The notes under the pieces are model-generated. The model had not been told where the DNA came from. It was given only the letters and a program-made list of their open reading frames with translations, and searched no databases. A program made the position numbers and the translations under genes. 64,000 nt of DNA from Takakia lepidozioides (lineage: Eukaryota > Streptophyta > Takakiopsida > Takakiales > Takakiaceae), in NCBI GenBank assembly GCA_030704615.1, contig CM060732.1:7380001-7444000 (forward strand). Reading direction: 5' to 3'. Positions 9,960 to 22,014 of the stretch are shown piece by piece (positions within the stretch are counted from its first letter, which is position 1; every line of letters starts with the position of its first letter).

Positions 9960-10770
9960 TCCCTCTTAGTTCCTACATGGAAATTCGTTGCCGAAATTCC
10001 ATTTGGCCGCGATTGCGATTACATGCCGAATGGAAATTCGGCGCCGGTTTTCCATCCCCTCCGCCTGAGTCGACTTTATCCCGGCGCCCCCTGTTGGATA
10101 TTCGGTGCCGAATTTCCGTCCGGGGGTTGTAATGTGACGGCCAGGTGCCGGCCTCTCCTCCCGAGCCGACTGCATCCGAACGGCCCCGGATGTAAATTCG
10201 GCGCCGTTTTTCCATCGGGGGAGGTTTTTATGTCGGCCAGTTTTCGGCCTGACCCCCCGACACAACTTCCTTTGGGGGGGCCCGGATGGAAATTCGGCGC
10301 CGAAATTTCCATCCGGGGGATGTTCTGTGTCGGACAGGTGCCGGCCTCTCCGCCCGAGGCGACTTCATCCGGGCGGCCCCTGTTGGATATTCAGTGCCGA
10401 ATTCCCGTCCGGGGGGTTGTAATGTGACGACCATGTGCCGGCCTCTTCCCCCGAGCCGACTGCATCCGAACGGCCCCGGATGTAAATTCGGCGCAGTTTT
10501 TCCATCCGGGGAGGTTTTTATGTCGGCCACTTTTCGGCCTGACCCCCCGACACGACTTCCTTTGGGGGGGCCCGGATGGAAATTCGGCACTGAATGGAAA
10601 TCCGGGGGATGTTCTCTATCGGACAGGTGCCGACCTCTCCGCCCGAGTCGACTTCATCCGGGCGGCCCCTGTTGGATATTCGGTGCCGAATTTCCATCCG
10701 GGGGTTGTAATGTGACGGCCCGGTGCCGGCTTCTCCCCTTCAGCCGACATCATCCGGGCGGTTCCAACAA
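9960..10770. repeat. About 290-bp higher-order array with ATTCGGCGCCGAA palindromes
   Basis: TTCCTTTGGGGGGGCCCGGA appears at 10,267 and 10,557, giving a period of 290 bp. Each period contains three sub-blocks, each with an ATTCGGCGCCGAATTTCC-like palindrome and a GTCGG(C/A)CAGGTGCCGGCC-like block. It abuts, and probably truncates, the 3' end of copy B's methyltransferase gene at 10,750-10,790. Confidence 0.85.
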
Positions 10771-13700
10771 ACTCACAGGACGTTGAATGGTTGGAGTTAC
10801 CACAGATGAAACCAAAACAGGTTGAGTATTTTGAAGTGCAGAGAGACGTGCTGCATACACCGTCTGGTCCCCCTCAAGACCAAATACGTGACGTCCAGAC
10901 TCGCGGGCAGCAATAAATGTAGAACCTGCAGGAAAAAAACATGCAATGGTGATATTATATCAGATAACAGTTAATGATCATGAATCAGCTTAGAAGATTT
11001 TAATTACAAAATGGAGACCAATGCAAACTTGTGCCAGCTTTGAGATCCAAAATGTGGGAGCCAGGAGGTGAGCATGTCTCCAACAACACTTGCATGAAGG
11101 CGGGACTATGGTCTCGTGCACCCCTCCAGGCTTGTTGAGGAGTTTGCATGGGTAGTGCAACATCTGGAATGTGGTTGTAGATGGCATCCAACTCAACAGG
11201 GTCTGCAAGGGGGTCCACAACTTTGCCAGACTCACGCAGTTTGAACAGTCCTCCTTGCTTGGTGAGGACATGGGCGTGGAAGAACATGGTCTGTTAGACG
11301 TGCCATTTCCACAAAAACAGTGCACCCGGATGGTTTAATAATATGTATGAGAGTAGCAAGATGAAACATCAAACAACGATATATTGAAGAGGGATGGTTT
11401 TTACCTTTCCTGTCTGAATGTGTAGAGGGGTGGTATTGATGCAAGTATATTTCCTTGATAATACGGAAATAGAGCTGCCCCTGGAGTAAGAAAAGAGCTC
11501 CAATTCAAAGGAATCATCGGAGCCCTGCAAGAACACCAAGCATCCATTGTCATCCAACAAGTCATTAGCAATGGAGAATGCATACTCCCAATACCGTTTA
11601 TCAAAAGCATTCCAGGGAGGAACCTGTACACCATCCAAACAACCCTGTACAGGCATTCCTGTTGGGCAGTCCACGATGATCATGTCCACAGCCACAGGCA
11701 CGCTTTTTCCATCCACAACACTAGACCAAGTTCTTGGCAACTGCAAACAACATACAGAAAATGTAGGAGTCAATAGCCGGATGATGAGGATATAAAAACA
11801 TCGAAGAATTCCTTACATTCAAGTTTGTTTGTTGGGGGAAACTCACATTTTTTAAGAACTCCATGAGCTCTTTCAAGGTCGCATCAGGAGATGTACTTGA
11901 GGCCTCCACCATATCAATGAAATGAGTAGGCATGATCTTCATGCGATACATGCTAGGTGCACCACCAGAAAATGACACTGCACTGTAAGGATGTTCGCCT
12001 GCCTTTGGCTTGTTTCCTCGAGTAGTAGGTGCAGGCACTACAACCAACTGATTTGAAGGATGTGAAGAACTACCAATAGGACCAGCAATAGAAGCCACAC
12101 CTGCATTGGGGGCCACACCTGCATTGACATCCGCACCTTTTCTTTTTCATGATTTGCGTTTTGGTACACCCACAACGGCAGGGACCACTTGGGCTACAAC
12201 GTCAGCGGCCTGTGTAGCAATCTGTTCTGCATGCTCCAGATCAAGAACATGGACTTCAGTGCAGATACCCCCTTCATCACTCACTGACTGCCTGCGAACA
12301 CATTCCTTATGAAGTCCCATTTCTGCATAGGGGATAGTACCCTTGGGCATATCCAAATACCAACCCCCCCTTCCCGGTGTTCCACACCCCAATCTTCCTC
12401 AATTGCAGGTGTGTACATGGAAGCTTGTTGAGCACCAAACTTCCAGGCCATCAAAAACTTGGGCTCAGCCTTAAGTCGATCACTCGGTACAAGCACAAAT
12501 CTCATGTACCTAAAATACAAACACATTCAAAGTTATTGTGGAGACAAATATTTATGCAACCTGTTCAACAATTGAACAAACACATTAAGAAACATGTATA
12601 TCCCAATGTACTAGAAAAATACTTGAAGCATAGACATTTTTTACTTACAAGGTGTATACACTATCTATGTACAATGCAATGGAAAGATGGTACCTGAATA
12701 AAATCCGTCTCACCACCTTCTCCCCACCTGTTTGTTGTTCCCAATCATTGCCTCTGAATGGCCCCTTTGGCAATGAGAACTCTCTATGAAACAACTCATT
12801 GAAATGAGTCATCTTCCATGTATCCATGTAGTCTCCCAGACTCTCACTCTCTCCTTCCTCCAAGGCAACATGAAATTGGCCAAGCTGAGTGGTGTACAAG
12901 GCAAACTGAGCCAAGGCAACCTTGCAAAGCTGCCAGAAAATACAGTCAGTTAAATAACTATGTTAATGTGTCATCAACAAAATGAATTAATTGCATTGAG
13001 ATGATAGTGATTGTATATGTACCTGCCATCAAAAAGTCATTCTATTCAACCAAGGATCAAGTGTTGGCCCACTGATAGGCCCGGGTGGAAAAAAATTACG
13101 GTCGTGAAGTGTTTGGTCTCCATTCCATATATGTAGCCATTCCACCTTTTCTTCAGGATCCACCTGGGCGGTAGCAATGTTCACCATTTTCTCTTGGGTC
13201 ATTTTCTCTTGGGTCATTTCCTCTAATCCTGCCTTTACACGTGACCAATGCAGTTTAAGTTCTTGGAGAAACCCCTCTCCAAGGGTTGGATCAGCAATAG
13301 GAAGCAACTTCACAAGCTGACTCTTGTGTTGCTCCCTTGCTTTCAATCCAGCCTGTCTCATTGTATCCTCTTGACTTTTTGGCCCCTCAGCAAGTTTGTA
13401 AGCTTCCCCTGCCATGCTTTGGGCCTCAACAATATCATGCTGCCAAAAGAACCAAAACAGTTCATAACATGAACCAGAGGTGAATCTTGTCTATGGATGC
13501 AATGAATGAAACTTGGTTAAGACATGATGTTACCTTGTACAAAATCTCTGTCATTGCATGGACTGTCAGGTTATACCAAGTCTTTCCTGCTTTCTTGATG
13601 CATTCGTCGTATTGCTCTTTCCTCAATACATTCTTCCATTCAGAGACAGGTGTAAGGCCAATCATATTGACCTTGCAAACCAAGTGCACAAATTTGGATG

Positions 13701-14485
13701 TAACATGTGCCCTCTCTGTTGCCCTGCACATATAAAATATGATCATTAGAAAGAAGATGTGTATATGTACATCCATTGAGCAAGAACATGACAACATTGA
13801 ACATGAAAGTAAATGAAGAATAGAAAGGAAACTCACACATTCACTCCATCCATGATGGACCTGAGGGAACCACGATTTTCAATGTCCGCATTGAGCACCC
13901 AACTTGTCACACAGACATGTCTTGACAAGTTGGCCCCATGAACTTCATTGATATAGGGATACCATGCTTGAAGACTATGATTCCCATCCCAGACATGAAA
14001 CATCTTCCCCCGAAGATGATGCAACTTTGGCTTGGACTCAAGATACTTCTCAAACTCATCATTGACTGTTTTCCAATGACTATCCCATGTAGAGATGATA
14101 TCAGGACCTACATCTATAGTAGATCCATCAATCCCCTCGACAGAAACATAGAACACGGCTGCTCCTGGATGGTATCCAGAATAGAAGTCTCCTCTAAGCT
14201 TTAGGATGTCGTTGGCAAGGGCAGGCCTAACAACCTGCATAAAAATCATGCGACACAATGGAATGTCCATAACTCCATCCTCAATGAGGAGGGACCTGAA
14301 AGTTACATTCAGATCTTGTTTCTTTTCCAGAATAATTGCCTGTTTGGCATCTAGAGAAAGATGATCACTAGATGTTGTATCCTCTTCATACTCATCTGCC
14401 CCCCAATTCCCTGCATCAATGTCGTCAATAATGGTTGCAAGCGTCCCGGCCTCCACAGCTTCAGTTGTAGTAGTAATTTCCTAAT
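10750..14485 (-). pseudogene. ParB-like / DNA amino-methyltransferase fusion, copy B (diverged, decayed)
   Basis: Same domain order and mostly the same introns as copies A and C, but strongly diverged. Exons: 13,837-14,485; 13,534-13,723; 13,023-13,439 (two exons of A and C fused); 12,694-12,929; about 11,815-12,509; 11,405-11,740; 11,029-11,290; 10,750-10,925. The intron between 11,815 and 11,740 is absent from A and C. The ParB box is FHVWDGNHSLQAW. The motif IV region is AVDMIIVDCPTG and motif I is HILDLKAGT, continuing after the intron as STFIAARESGRHVFGLEGD, a textbook AdoMet-binding strand. Breaks: TGA at 13,029-13,031 one codon before the exon end, a frameshift at the C-run near 12,365, and a stop near 12,147. 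It ends in a tandem array, so the acidic tail is missing. Confidence 0.75.
13837..14485 (-). CDS. Copy B exon with ParB-like domain
   Basis: An open exon of about 215 codons from the acceptor near 14,485 (GGAATTAG, then GAAATTACTACTACAACTGA) or from the ATG at 14,456. Acidic N-terminus, then CRMIFMQVVRPALANDILKL, YHPGAAVFYVSVEG and FHVWDGNHSLQAW. The second basic residue of the ParB box seen in A and C (HRLLA) is replaced (HSLQA). It ends with the donor GTGAGT at 13,836. This is the best-preserved block of copy B. Confidence 0.7.
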
Positions 14486-14689
14486 TCCATAGACCAAAAC
14501 AGTTCAAGATGTCAGTGTATGAGAAGAGCACATGTGTGAATGTATAATATGTATAAAGAGCAATTCAGTGTCATGGTTGCATGAAGAAAACAAATGAATT
14601 TGGATAGTCAACTAATTCCATGAATATCCTTGTCTTTCAAAGCATACAACTTGGAACAGAATACAGGCCTGAGCATCCCGACAGAGGAC

Positions 14690-15860
14690 CTCCGACCACC
14701 TACGCCGGCGCATATGACACATATGTGCAACCAACTCAAAATTTGACAAGATTTGAGGCCCTTGAAGAAATTTTTGCTCAAGGAGCTCCAAATATATGCG
14801 CCGGCCCATACCATGGAAGGGAGGTTGTAGCCAAACATACAGGAGCACCTTGAAAGATCAAACTAGGCCTATGGAAGCATGTGGAGTTGTGGAGGTGGCA
14901 ACGTAGAAGCTTTGAGATACTTGAATACTGTGATCAGCCAAAATAGGGAAGGTTCCCCAAGCGTCTGCGCCGACGGAGGTGGCAGCCTCGACACTTTGGA
15001 GCTTACGTAACACAAGGAATACACAACAAAAAACCAAGCTCCAAGCATCTCTGCCGGCGGAGATGCTTGCATGAGGTTCCTGAAACCTAGGAGCTGAGCA
15101 AAAAACGATTGTGCTCAATGGGTATGCGCCGACGGATATGGCAGCCCAGCCCGCTTAGAGCATCAACAACTTATGAGAATGTGGAGAAACAAAAGAGATG
15201 GAAGGGGGGGGGAGAACTTCCTGAAATATGTGAGCAGCCCTGTTGCACGGGTTTGCGTTGACAGAGGTGGCAACCTTGGCGCTTTGGAGCTTCCGTAACA
15301 CAGGGAATATGCAAAAAAAACCAAGCTCCAAGTGTCTCCGCCAGCAGAGACGCTTGCAGGAGGTTCCTGAAACCTATGTGCTGAGCAAAAAAAAATGTAC
15401 TCAATGGGTATGCGCCGGCGGATATGCCAGCGCAGCCCGCTCGGAGCATCAACAACTTTTGAGCATGCGGAAAAACAAAGGAGATGGAAAAGGGGAGAAC
15501 TTCCTGAAACATTTGAGCAGCCTTGCTGCACAGGTATGCGCCGGCGGATACGCCAGCCCAACCGGCTCGGAGCATCAACAACGTATGAGCATGCAAAAAA
15601 ATAAACGAGATGGAAGTAGAGGAGCACTTCCTGAAACATGTGAGCATCCTAGCTCCAATGGTATGCGCCGGCGGAGGTGGCAGCCCAGCCCTTCCAAGCA
15701 TCAGAAAAAACCAAGGGGAATGAGCTGTCTCCGCCGGCGGAGACGGTTGTGTGTATGTGTGGAGATTTGCAAACTTGTGAGAGTTGAAGTGACTTAGGCA
15801 TCTGCGCCGGCGGAGGTGCTAGATTAGGAGCAGCTTGGTGGGGCTTATGCGATGGCGCAT
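14690..15860. repeat. Spacer array of TGCGCCGGCGGA / TCTCCGCCGGCGGAGA boxes
   Basis: At least a dozen boxes with the core GCCGGCGG or GCCGACGG lie between the divergent genes of unit B, for example near 14,700, 14,795, 14,963, 15,048, 15,125, 15,411, 15,537, 15,664, 15,733, 15,803 and 15,846. Some are full palindromes (TCTCCGCCGGCGGAGA at about 15,729). From 15,406 to 15,790 they sit in a 126-127-bp repeat containing CGGAGCATCAACAAC and TTCCTGAAACAT. Confidence 0.85.
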
Positions 15861-17011
15861 ATGCCTAAGTGCAGGTCATGAAAAAAAACAAAACTACAGC
15901 TTACCTTCTTCGTCCGCAGCTAGCCTCTACCACCACCACCACCAGCAACACCTCCCCCTCGAGTGTCCTTCTTCCTCCCCATCGCCGCAACAGCTCGTTG
16001 CCTCGGGGTGGTTGAGTATAAGGCCGAGATGCGGCGCCTCCGTCTCCTCTTCGCAACGGGAGTCTCCAGGATGTAGAGACTAGAGACGTGTTAAGTGCTT
16101 GTGTAGTTTGTGTGTTTGTTTGGGGGAGTGGCAAGGGATAATGTGCAAGTATACTAGACTACGTTAGTGTAGTAATGATACCGGGTTAGACATATAGTAA
16201 TGGCAACAAGTTTAACGGAATAGAAACAGTTTATTAACAAAAAAGTAGAGGTTGTTTCATTGAATAGAGCATGGCTTGGTGGTAAGGTTGTGGTGTATTT
16301 TCCACTAGGATGCGGGTTCAAACCTGTGCCCGCCAAGGAGAGCGGGGAGAAAGGGGGGCGAGGGCGAGGGCTAAGGCCTTAAAAAGCCCAAATTGGCCAA
16401 ATCTGAAATGTGAACCTTTTTTATACACTCTGGCGTTAGTGCTTTTTGGACTACATGGGTTACACGTGGATCCTCAGAAGATGGTTGTACGATTGACATG
16501 TTACTTTGTGGCGGCGCCTTCATAATACAACATAAAGTAAGTGATAAAGTAACTAAATATTTTGTTATGGGTGTCTTAATCAATTTATTGGTTTTAGAGT
16601 CAATTGTCGCCACAAATACTTGTACTCATTACTCATACATGAGTAATCAAAGAACAAATCAACATACATGTCATGGGATTTGATTGTAAATAAATTGTGC
16701 CGTCTAGTGTGTCAGTTCATAGTTGGACGATTAATCAACGATTGGTTTTAAAATAAATGGAAACATGCAGAGCATTTATGTTTCATATGCTCATATGAAG
16801 AAGGCAGTACATTGGATTCTAAGATCTCAACAACGGTGCCGTTGTCTTAAAAATAGGGGATAGTCCATTTAGTTGTTTCTGTCAGAGAATAATATGGATG
16901 AAGCACATGCCTCAAAAAATTTGGACCTTCTGGATTGATGATACACATAAGTAATGTAAGCCATTTAATGTATTTGCATAAGGTCTTGCAAGATGTGCAC
17001 TTTCATTCATT
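15861..17011. other. Remainder of the unit B spacer
   Basis: Upstream region of the MULE transposase. It has a CCACCACCACC stretch near 15,930, AT-rich sequence from 16,500 to 17,000, and the SINE candidate described separately. I see no other gene. Confidence 0.5.
16262..16420 (+). mobile_element. tRNA-derived SINE candidate
   Basis: AGCATGGCTTGGTGGTAAGG (about 16,268) resembles an RNA polymerase III box A, and GGGTTCAAACCTGTGCCC (about 16,314) resembles box B (GGTTCRANNC), about 45 bp downstream. Together this is the head of a plant tRNA-related SINE of the Au type. There is no cloverleaf for a functional tRNA. No clear poly-A or T-rich tail or target duplication was found, so the 3' end is a guess. 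Confidence 0.45.
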
Positions 17012-20000
17012 TTGCATCTTCTCTCAAACTTTGAGGGCATTGCCAAATGTCTACACCAAAATATGCATTGCTTTCATGTCCACCTGATGCAAGTGGTTCG
17101 TTATCCTTGCAATGGAAACAAGTGCATTATCCCAGAACCTTGCTTATGCAATAGATTCAAACCTGTTCCGGGTTCAGTTTTTTTGGAGGATGATGGAGAT
17201 GATGATGTCTCCACAGTGTTGCTTCCAGTTTTCAATGACGGCCAAAAGCAATGGGAGTTGTTTCCAGACACTTTCTCCAAGTACCGTGTCACAGGTACGA
17301 GCTATACACAGTCACATGATGAGATGCACACTTCTGTTGCAAGAAAGAACGATCAAGCTGCAACAAATGGGAGTTGTAAATTGAAGGAGGAGGTTGCAGA
17401 TTCGGCAAGCTTGGGGTCTCATAATTCGGATTGTGTTGAGGTTTCTAAGAGTGTATTTTGTGGATCTCAACCTACCTCATCTGCTCATACGGTCTTGCTT
17501 CACGACATGAAGCCTCGGAAAACTCCATTGGACAACACCACGTCTGATTGTTGCGAATCTGCGAGGGGTTTATCTTCATCTCCACGACTAGCAGGGGAGG
17601 CTACATCTGCATTTCCTTCTGGTGTGTTGTCCATTTTGAGTATCTTGGCCACTGCTCGGAGGAATGGATCAAAAGAGAGCTTTCTACCTTGGACTATAGT
17701 CACATTCCAGTGCATCGTGTTCGGTGTCTTCCTTGAGCTTTTGATGGAAAAGTGATCCACGAACTCCCCCCCCCCGTGGTCAAACTACGTATGGACCGTG
17801 GTTCACAGTCCCTCCAAGGCATGGACCGCAAGTTTGATGGTCATCCTTGGTGCAAGACCAATACCTACAATATGTCTGGTGTTCCAGATCATGTGAATGT
17901 AGTAAGGTTCTTTGTGTTGGAAAGCTCATATGTCAAAGCAGCACTTGCCCCTTCTACAAGAAAGAAGGAGAACGGAATGACCGCTATTGGGAAGGCAATG
18001 CAGACAAGGTGTTCATTGCAGGAGCCCAAGTTCCATTCAACCAGTTCAAGTGTAGTTTCTGCAAAGAAAGACCTTTCTGTGAGGCGCATTGTGGGGCAAG
18101 AATGTACTATGTCACAAGTTCCCTTCCAACATATACACGTGTTGCAGTTCACGTTGGGTTTCATAACCATCCATGTGCTAAGGGCGAGAATAGAGAGGCT
18201 GCTGAAAATGCATCAAGCATGATTCAAGAGCACGTTAAGATGAAGCCATGGTCGACCCCGGGAGCTATTTCCTTGTCAATGGCCCAGAAGCTCTTGATTG
18301 ATCGAGTTCTTGTGGCTGATGGCACAGAGACAGTACGTCTTGAGGGAGAGGCTTTGGAAGATATTCTTGAAGAGTTTGCCCATGTTTGTAGCCCCAATGT
18401 GAAAAACAAGGTCGCATCTGCACGTGTCAATTCCATCATGTCCATATTGGAGTTGAAGCATCTGAGTACATACCATTTCATTCACAGCAATCTCCTTCCA
18501 GGCCAGCATACTTCTCATCTCCCCATGTTTTCAAGATGTTTGTTGCTGGTCCCGGGAGTGGTGTTGATCTTGTGCGTCGCAAGTTGGGTAGTATTTGACC
18601 ATGTCAAACGCATCAAGGATTGGACAACTCTTGCGTGTCATGTCTATGAACCATATGTCAAGCGAATGATGACCATTGCCATTTGCGATATGAAAACAGA
18701 GGATGTAGATGCTCAGGTGTTATTCTGGGAGATGATCAATGAATAAGCAAAACTTGCTGGCTTGAACAAACCAAATTTTGCTGGCTTCATGGCGGATGCA
18801 GCAGGAGCGAATTGGGCTGCTGTTCGAAGGGTTTATGGATCTGATCCCAATGTCCCAATGGAAGGTAAAGAAAGAACATGTTTATATCATTGGGCTGAAA
18901 GCCTCCGAAGACACACCAACGACTATATCTTGGAGGACTTCCGTGAAAGGCACACTCAGCTCTGTTATGAATGGAAAGATAGTGCTACCTTGGAGGATGC
19001 TACAACCACATACATTGCAATTCGGGCTTGGTGGCTCTCTTCAGGAGCATGCACAAAAAAAAGTTTGCCAAAACTGGATTCATGGCTTGCATGGTGGCAC
19101 TACAGATATCAAATGTGGGGCCAATGGATGAGAGAGGACATGGATGTGGAGGCAGATACAGATATGCCTACCACTAATTTGTCTGAGGCAATCCATTCTG
19201 CCTGGTGGAAGACAGCAGGCAATGAGAAAGAAATGAAGGTGGATCTATATGAGGCCACCATGCATGACATGTCACGAGCTCTTTTGCAGCAGACAATATT
19301 TTACAGGCACACCACAGGAAAGACATGGGGGACGGGGCCCGACAAAGAGGAGCTCATGTTGCGTCAAGCAACTAGATCTAATAGCCCAGCAAAAATGGGT
19401 AAGGTTGTACGTGGCATAGTAGCTGGAACACCCATGCACACAAGGGGGGTTCAATTGGAGGGAGACAATCGCACTGTTCCAGTCAAACGCAAGTTAGGCG
19501 ATGAGCATGGTGGGCCAAATGAATCTTGGAGGTGTGATATGAATGTAAAGACCGTTCCAGTGCGCGCCACTGGGATGCCCAGTCCACACCAGCCATCTAG
19601 GTTTGTCAGCTCCAAATCAAGTCATGACATTCCTGGTTCTTCGACTTTCTGTGAGACAAATCCACATGTTGCTATCCCTCCTCAGCCAATGCAATGGGGA
19701 AATCCAGTGAGAGAGACACAAGACTTTTCCGATGCATTATTCAGGATTCAGCGGACAGGTCCTGCTTCCATGGTTCGTTGTTCTGCCTTGGTTGGAGTTT
19801 CCAAGGATAAATGCAAAGCGCTCATCAGGAAAGGTAAAGGAAGTCCTGCACCTTGCTTCACTGGCAAGTTACTAGCACCGAACATGAAAGAACCAAAACT
19901 GCAAGTTTTTTGGTTTTGCCCCACAGATGTTTTGTCGTGTGTTGGAGGGACCGTGCCATCCTATTGCTTGGGAAAACCGGGTATACCTAACGTGTGGCTT

Positions 20001-20527
20001 GTGAAGGTTGGAACCAACCTTACACAAGAAGAGGTGGACACTTGACCCTTGCAGGTTTTCGACTAGTCCATCCTCCCAACGTTCCTGATCCGAACTTTCT
20101 TGTGGGACCACTTCCTGTGGGTAAGTATCCCACTACACGCTATGGGGTGCGCATTCGGCGTCGGGATCCGACTCCTCGACACTTGAATCGCCAAGAGTCA
20201 GCGGAGACTCTTATTGCTGAGGTTCGTGGATTCAGAAACGTGCCTCAGCCAGGTTATGGGAGAATTTACAAGCTACAAACAGAGGGATCTACCAGAGCAG
20301 GATTGGTTTACAATGTATACATTGGTAAGTTTCCATCTTGTGTTTGTTCCGACTTTGATGAGCTATCTGTCAAGAAGAAAAAACAAACATATCTACCTTG
20401 TAAGCACATGTACTTCATGTACAACGTGCATCTAGGATGCGCCGGGGCTTATGAGATCCACCAACCTTCCCTTAGCCAGTTGGAGGTTAGGGCTATGCTA
20501 AAGAAGGACCCTAGTTCAACTTCTTAG
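17012..20527 (+). pseudogene. Mutator-like (MULE) transposase with GCM1/WRKY-like and SWIM zinc fingers
   Basis: N-terminal part (17,012-17,755): Cys-containing, acidic segment (CNGNKCIIPEPCLCNRF). Then a zinc-finger domain near 17,900-18,180: CPFYKK, KCSFCKERPFCEAHCGAR.YYV and finally VHVGFHNHPC; the terminal H-N-H pair is typical of the GCM1/WRKY-type finger in MULE transposases. The DDE-type core follows: TIAICDMK, FMADAAGANWAAVRR, RTCLYHW and TTNLSEAIHSAW, matching the acidic and C-x-x-H positions of MULE cores. After an extra insert of about 270 residues the SWIM finger is CVCSDFDE...LPCKHMYFMY (20,338-20,420). Breaks: frame changes near 17,900 and 18,500-18,590, stop codons at 18,744 and about 20,042. 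It is divergent from the copy B methyltransferase gene. Confidence 0.8.
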
Positions 20528-20530
20528 TGA

Positions 20531-22014
20531 CACATGAAATGCACAAAAAAAGAACCTCTAACTTGTGCCGTTCATTTTCATGCATGTGACATGTAATTAT
20601 CTTGTTACTACTTTATTCCAAACATGACACGTAGCATTTGTTAGTACAGAAGTTCCTATTTTGGTTAAAATGGAACTTGTGTACCTGTCATACAAGTTTT
20701 CAAATTATAGAACTACTTGGCATTACAAACAGACATGCAATGTGGTGGTTCCAAACATGACACATATGCATTTGTTACTACAAAAGTCCATATTTTGGTT
20801 AATATGAAACTGTTTTCCTTGAATACAAGTTTGCGAACTATTACTTTGGCCAGGGATCTTGTATTCTCTTCAGTTTAAGGTGGTGCATTAGTTGGAGTTA
20901 GGGGTCACATGCATCTTTGACCGTTGACTACTGATTTTGTTAGCTAAGATTACTATTATTTTTTATATACATATGATGTAACATTTGCATATGCAATAAA
21001 TACGTCGTATTCTATGTTATATAATTCCGCTGCATACTACAATGTGTGCATACAAATTTGTCACATGCATATATAATAAGGGATTTTGTGCATGCATGCA
21101 CGCAACCTGTGCATATGGAATAGCAACCCCCCATCAAATATGTCATTCAATAATTACATGTATGTGCGCAACGTACACGAATGCAAAGTTTCAAACCCAA
21201 ACAAAATCATTTGCCCCCCCAATGACGCATTCACCCTATCAACCAATTTTTGTTTATTAATGTGAAAGAAAATCCTCTCATGCCATTGCACCCAACAAAC
21301 AGATGTGGCTCAAGCTTTATTTTTTCCTACATGTGCTTAAATATGTGTGCAACACCTGTACAAAGATCCAGCAGGAAATAAATAAATAAATAAAATGCCT
21401 CCCCAACGACGCACTCACCCTTGAATTAAATCGAATTTAAATGAATCTAAAATAAATATTTGCATTTAGAAAATATATGATTGCGGTTTTGAGAGGCATA
21501 ATGATTTTATTTTTAGCTGTATTTTGTTCTGTGACATCGGGCTTTGCACCACTACATCCATGCAAAAAATGGGACAAAAAAAAATGGAAAAAAAATAAGT
21601 GTGTTTCTAGGGTCACTTTTGCAGAATGCTCTATGAAGAGTGCATGAAGTTGAAGACAACTCAACTTTGGAGTGCAAATGAGAGAATAAAATCTGGTTAT
21701 GGGTCAAAATGACTTTTGTTTACTCCCAAATTTTGCACGCACATTGCATATCCTATCATTAAGCATATGGCTTGAAAATGGAATAAAAAAAAATTCATCT
21801 GCAGACGAAACACAATTTTCTGTCTCTATGACATGTAGCTGCGTTCAACACTAGAATGACCCATTGAATCAACTTGGTTCAAGCTCATATTTGGTCCACA
21901 TGTGCATAAGTATGTTTAGATCACATATGCAAAGTTGCAACCCACACGAGCAACAAGATTTTTTTTTTTATCAATCGATTAATCGGATGTATACAAAGGA
22001 CATCATGAGAATAT
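20531..22014. repeat. AT-rich intergenic stretch with one diverged duplication
   Basis: No gene. Two copies of a block beginning TTCCAAACATGACAC and containing TATTTTGGTTAA lie at about 20,616-20,707 and 20,751-20,845. The rest is AT-rich with homopolymers (A-runs near 21,580 and 21,790) and an (AAAT)n run near 21,378. The left end of CACTA element 2 may lie here, but I could not identify a CACTA terminus. Confidence 0.5.

Larger units (their letters stand above)
10750..20530. mobile_element. Unit B: divergent ParB-methyltransferase and MULE transposase genes
   Basis: A minus-strand ParB-methyltransferase gene (10,750-14,485) and a plus-strand Mutator-like transposase gene (17,012-20,527) stand head to head around a spacer with repeated GC-rich palindromes. 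The borders are not certain: the left side runs into a tandem array and no terminal repeat is recognised on the right. I treat it as one element because a related methyltransferase (unit C) and transposase (53,446-54,832) also occur near each other and share terminal-repeat motifs. Confidence 0.55.

Noticed and set aside
9341-10786. Several long frames of 77-166 codons
   Set aside because: They run through tandem repeats in every frame and on both strands; the sequence repeats the same peptides and is not conserved as protein.
16262-16340. Functional tRNA gene
   Set aside because: Only box A and box B are recognisable; no complete cloverleaf or acceptor stem can be drawn.
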